64,000 nt of DNA from Phanerochaete sordida (lineage: Eukaryota > Basidiomycota > Agaricomycetes > Polyporales > Phanerochaetaceae): contig BPQB01000011.1 of the NCBI GenBank assembly GCA_019973155.2, positions 248,001-312,000 of the forward strand. Direction: 5' to 3'. The notes under the pieces are model-generated. The model ran no database searches. It was not told the origin of the DNA and was given only the letters and a program-made list of their open reading frames with translations. Every line of letters starts with the position of its first letter. Position 1 is the first letter of the stretch. Positions 60,529-64,000 of the stretch are shown here, piece after piece. The position numbers were made by a program, and so were the translations under genes.

Positions 60529-61333
60529 GGTGGCGGGGGACGTTCGGGCTGTACGGAGAGGGGAGCGCGAGATCTTGAGCTACAGAGCTGATATACCCAT
60601 CATCCGCCAATATATGCGGTATAGCGATGACCAGGGCCCTGACTGGTGACGTGGGAAGGAGCCGTCCCCTTGACAGTGCGTACGCGAGCAGCTGGTGAGG
60701 CCTGAGGCGGTGTACTGGGAGGATAAGGTTTGATCCGCCCTGGTACAGCCGCGCTCTCGTTCTGCGCAGCGTAACCGCATTACATCCTGCGAACATCTAC
60801 TGAAGAGAAAGAAATCCATTCGTCATCTTGGGCTCGGCGGGCTGCTGAGGCCTGGCGCCGAGGAGCCGCTGTCGCAGAGCTGGAGGCGCATGAGCATAGG
60901 TGGCAGCGTGGAGCGTACAGCCCGTCACCTACGTGGTTCACAACATGCCATCAAGACTGCGAGCATCGCAGCTCCGCTCGATGCGATGAACCGGCCGACT
61001 CTACGCACGCGAGTGCCCAATTGACATCAAGGAGGCTGGAAGTGCTGCTTCCGCATAGCAAGAGCCCGTCGCGTCGACGCGGAGTAGGTGTACAGCGGGG
61101 AGCAACGCACTTATGCCGTAGATTCGAAGACGGACATTGTGATGGTATTTGAACTGCCAGCAAAGGAGCACAACATGATCTACGACCTGGGCCATCATGA
61201 ATATCTGTTCTGGCACCCACCAGGCCACGAAAATCACTCACAGCTACCACCGCCACGCCCGTGCCTGACAGCGACCTCTGGCTTCATGAGCCCCACCTCC
61301 ACTCCCCGTCCCCATGCCAATCACCATCACCGC

Positions 61334-61785
61334 TCAACGCGCCCCTCCACCCTCATACTCGACCCACTCATACGCCGGGCCCTCTTCAGGATCGTACGTC
61401 GAATGCGCGTGTACATGCGCGGCCGGGAGGTGCGCGAGCGCCGCGTCGTCTGCAGGCGAGGCGTCAAAGGACGAGTGTAAGGACGAGCGCAGGGCGCGGA
61501 TGCGCGCGCGGCGGCGGACCCGGTGGCAGCTATGGCGTGAGGTGAGTGGTGGAGGTGCGAAGGAGAGGAGAAGGCGTACAGGAGCGCCAGGAAGAGGACG
61601 GGCGCGAAGGCGAGGGCCGCGATGATTATGCCGGCGAGGGCGTTCTGCAGCACGGATAGGTGAGTAAAGGCATGTATGCGGGGATGGCAGGGTGCACGTA
61701 CGGATGCGAGGCCGCTATGGCGTTTTGTGAGTGATGACGTCGAAATCATCGCCTGTGCGTCTGTGTGCGATGTGCCGCGCGACAT
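61334..61785 (-). CDS. Single-pass membrane protein lacking the terminal PPxY (array member I)
   Basis: Exons 61785-61702, 61644-61580 and 61529-61334 give 114 residues. Exon 2 is the membrane exon (NALAGIIIAALAFAPVLFLALL), exon 3 begins with CHRVRRRARIRALR. The tail has LPAAHVHAHSTYDPEEGPAYEW, aligning with LPAAHLHESPPYDVEHGQAYEN in K and VPAAHVHAYPPYSTGIGPIYED in J. A TGA then ends it where J and K continue into LP.YDAEAKPP.Y. So it keeps the middle tail motif but has lost, or never had, the C-terminal PPxY pair. Confidence 0.66.
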
Positions 61786-62178
61786 TGGTGGACACGCGAG
61801 GCTTGCGGTGTGCGGTTACTATAACGTGCCGGTGCATTGCGCTGGGCGTGGCCCAGACCGTGCTGTTGTGCCGCGGCGATGCACCACAACAACAGCGGAT
61901 CATAGTCCGAGGAAAGATCGCGGGTCCAGAACGACTGGGCCTGGAGAGCGGGAGATATTTCGGAGTTCAGGGCGAACAGTGTATGGCCACTCTTTACAGC
62001 AGCCATCGAGGTATGTATCAGACTGTCCAGCATCGCATTCATCTTGGGCGACTTAGCATGGTTATTATTCGGACATTACGGTACAGTATCTATTTACTAT
62101 AGAACCGGTCAGAACTCTTTTGCGCGCTGATTGAACACGAAAGTACTCACGATGAGAATTCTTTTACGATGAAGCTCG

Positions 62179-62653
62179 TCAAGGCATATCTCGATAGTCC
62201 GGAGGCTTAGCCTCCGCATCGTATGGCGGGAGCTGCACCTGGTGCGACATTTCGCCTTCGGCCTCGACATCTTCATAAATTGGGCCTATGCCTGTGCTGT
62301 AGGGCGGATAGGCGTGTACGTGTGCTGCTGGTACGTGCGCGAGCGACGGATCTCCCATGAACGACGAAGAGTGGTACATATGGGCCGGGACGTGGGGGGA
62401 CTGCAGTGTGTATATGCGCGTGATTCGTCTACGGAAGGCTCTGTGTACGATAGTCAGCGGAAGCGAAAGAACGAGCAAGATTGAAACACACCCAATCACA
62501 GCAATACCTATCAGCAGAACCACAGTAGCCACGATAAAGAGTCCAGTGAGCCCGCTCTGTGCGACTGATAATCAGCATGCCAACCCCGTATCGACAGAAC
62601 GAACCACCTACAACCTGCGTCAAATCACGTCTACGCTGCGGTGCGCTTTGCAT
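62179..62653 (-). CDS. Single-pass membrane protein with PPxY tail (array member J)
   Basis: Exon 62564-62179 is clear; 62653-62629 (MQSAPQRR) is the best fit for exon 1, with a weak donor (GTGATT), giving 136 residues. Membrane region FIVATVVLLIGIAVIGCVSILLV, basic HRAFRRRITR, then tail with VPAAHVHAYPPYSTGIGPIYED and the end VQLPPYDAEAKPPDYRDMP. It has three PPxY motifs (PPYS region, LPPY, PPDY; strictly PPxY: PPDY). Here membrane and tail share one exon, so the phase-2 intron of the others is absent. Confidence 0.62.
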
Positions 62654-62699
62654 GTGCTACGAGCTGAGATCTATCATGTCGTGCGCGCAGCGGAGGACT

Positions 62700-63423
62700 G
62701 AGGATGATATACAGCATGCGCCGGGCGCACGCCAGGCCCAGTCCGGGCTAGTCCTGCGCCTCCCCGGGTCGATCCGCCGAGAGCGGCGAGAGCGACGCGG
62801 GCTGGAACCCCCAGAGAGAAGGTTGCGGGCAAGAGCCGGTTTTCCGTATCGCCGTATTGCGACAGGGTGCAGCAAGAGGGGGCATTGAAGAAAGTGCGAT
62901 GCGGCGAGGTCATCCTCGGGATCGTCTCCAGGCTGGGGCCCAGGGTGGAGGGTCTGTTGGGCAAGGCAGCATCTGTGGACGCAATATACCGCGCGGGCAA
63001 GGCACGAGCTTAGCGCTTAGTGACTGACGCTCTTGTTTACGAGAAGCTAGCGGGAGGGAGGAGGAGAGAAGGCGCACCCGAGCGACGCTGGAGATGATAT
63101 CGTGACGTGACCGCGCTCACGTGCACGTCGTCACAGTGCCGGGGTTCGATCCGCCCACCGTCGTCGCGTTTGCTTGCTGGCCTCACCCAACTTATGCTGG
63201 CTGCTTCTTGCGTTTCGTATCCTACATCTTTATCAATATGCACAAATGTAATATCCTAACAGATATTATATAGCTGCTAAACTACAATATCAGCCTGAGG
63301 GACCGTTGCTGAACAACTCTCGAAGGCATTCTGTAACTTATACGCTGGTGAGGTCCATCTCATTCTCAGCAACTTGACCGAGGCATAGCTTACCTATATT
63401 TCTGACTGCCATCCTTACCAGAG
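62700..63423. other. Spacer between array members J and K
   Basis: No supported gene. Like the other spacers in the array (56.6-57.4, 58.0-58.5, 60.6-61.3, 61.8-62.2 kb) it contains GC-rich chance frames, and probably the promoter of member J at its left end. Confidence 0.35.
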
Positions 63424-63834
63424 CTACGAAGGAACGTCCCCATACTCCGGCGGCTTCGCCTCCGCATCGTAGGCCGGAAGCCGCCTCGCCTCGCGTCCAG
63501 GCGCAGCTTGGAGCTCAATGTTCTCGTATGCCTGCCCATGCTCCACGTCATACGGCGGGCTCTCGTGCAGGTGCGCCGCAGGCAGACGCGCCAAGACGCG
63601 TCCTACCGCACTCTCCGGACGAATCCACCCTCGACCAGAGGAACGCCCCCGCGCACCCGAGGCCGCCCTGCGTTCCGCTCTCCAGCGGCGAAACCTGCGT
63701 AAATATGTGAGGGGCCTGGCGATGATACACAGAGGTGAAAGGGCGTACCAGAGGATGAACAGCGTCAACATGCCGATGACAGCGATCGCGACGATTATGC
63801 CGAAGACGGCCTGGAGGCCAGTTGCTATCGCCAT
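63424..63834 (-). CDS. Single-pass membrane protein with PPxY tail (array member K)
   Basis: Exons 63834-63749 and 63694-63424 give 118 residues; the 54-nt intron is also open in frame. ATG 63834 begins MAIATGLQAVFG and a membrane helix (IIVAIAVIGMLTLFILW), followed by FRRWRAERR. Tail: LPAAHLHESPPYDVEHGQAYEN and the end LPAYDAEAKPPEYGDVPS, with PPEY as PPxY motif. A further 5' exon is possible, as in B and E. It is closest to J in its last 40 residues. Confidence 0.65.
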   Translation of the reverse strand: MAIATGLQAVFGIIVAIAVIGMLTLFILWYALSPLCIIARPLTYLRRFRRWRAERRAASGARGRSSGRGWIRPESAVGRVLARLPAAHLHESPPYDVEHGQAYENIELQAAPGREARRLPAYDAEAKPPEYGDVPS

Positions 63835-64000
63835 TGCTGTCCGAAATCCGGGAGGGACCTCTGAAAGATTGCGTGTGAGCTGTGCGCTACCCAAATTCCA
63901 ATGGGAGCTGGCGTGGTGTGAGGTATAATGCGGTATGTTTTGCGTTGTGAGGATGTTTCTATTGGATGTCAGCCGTCGCTCATATACCTTGCACAGCGTG

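Noticed and set aside
63130..63170. T-arm-like GGGGTTCGATCCG, possible third tRNA
   Set aside because: No acceptor, D arm or anticodon stem could be paired around it.
1..64000. CRISPR arrays, operons, rRNA genes, phage or plasmid functions
   Set aside because: None seen; spliced genes show this is a fungal nuclear genome, so bacterial features were not expected.

Overview
This is nuclear DNA from a filamentous basidiomycete, most likely a wood-decaying Agaricomycete. The evidence is dense GC-rich genes cut by many introns of about 50 nt with GT..AG borders, families typical of the group (single-exon-plus-leader F-box proteins, a GPI-anchored Ser/Ala-rich protein, divergent G-alpha subunits), and a secreted GH115 alpha-glucuronidase for hardwood xylan. 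Exon borders were assembled by hand; for the main genes the summed exon length is a multiple of three, which supports the joins.

Layout. 1-13.3 kb: 3' part of ornithine aminotransferase, a gene-poor tract holding a very small Zn2Cys6 protein, two divergent multi-pass membrane proteins of unknown function, and the Hsp70 exchange factor Fes1. 13.4-27.7 kb: GH115, a small membrane protein, tRNA-Ser(AGA), a tiny secreted peptide gene, an atypical G-alpha, a DUF202 membrane protein, a MITE, an intron-bearing tRNA-Ser(TGA), eEF1B-alpha and a GPI-anchored protein. 28-49.5 kb: a cluster of six F-box genes (four intact, one cut by a MITE, one decayed pseudogene), with a second copy of the secreted peptide gene, an NHX-type Na+/H+ exchanger, mitochondrial OXA1, a secreted protein and a CsbD-like protein between them. 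50-64 kb: a minus-strand array of eight (perhaps nine) small single-pass membrane proteins that share an exon layout, and mostly end in PPxY motifs. Two tandemly duplicated plus-strand genes for small Cys-rich proteins sit inside the array.

How it fits together. The left half is mostly conserved housekeeping genes. The right half is accessory and fast evolving. Its two multigene families both point to ubiquitin ligases: F-box proteins are SCF substrate receptors, and PPxY tails are the classic ligand of WW-domain HECT ligases (Rsp5/NEDD4 type). The PPxY array and the two-member secreted peptide family are the strongest candidates for undescribed systems. Three unrelated TA-flanked elements with CTGT..ACAG ends show recent DNA-transposon activity, and one of them demonstrably broke an F-box gene.
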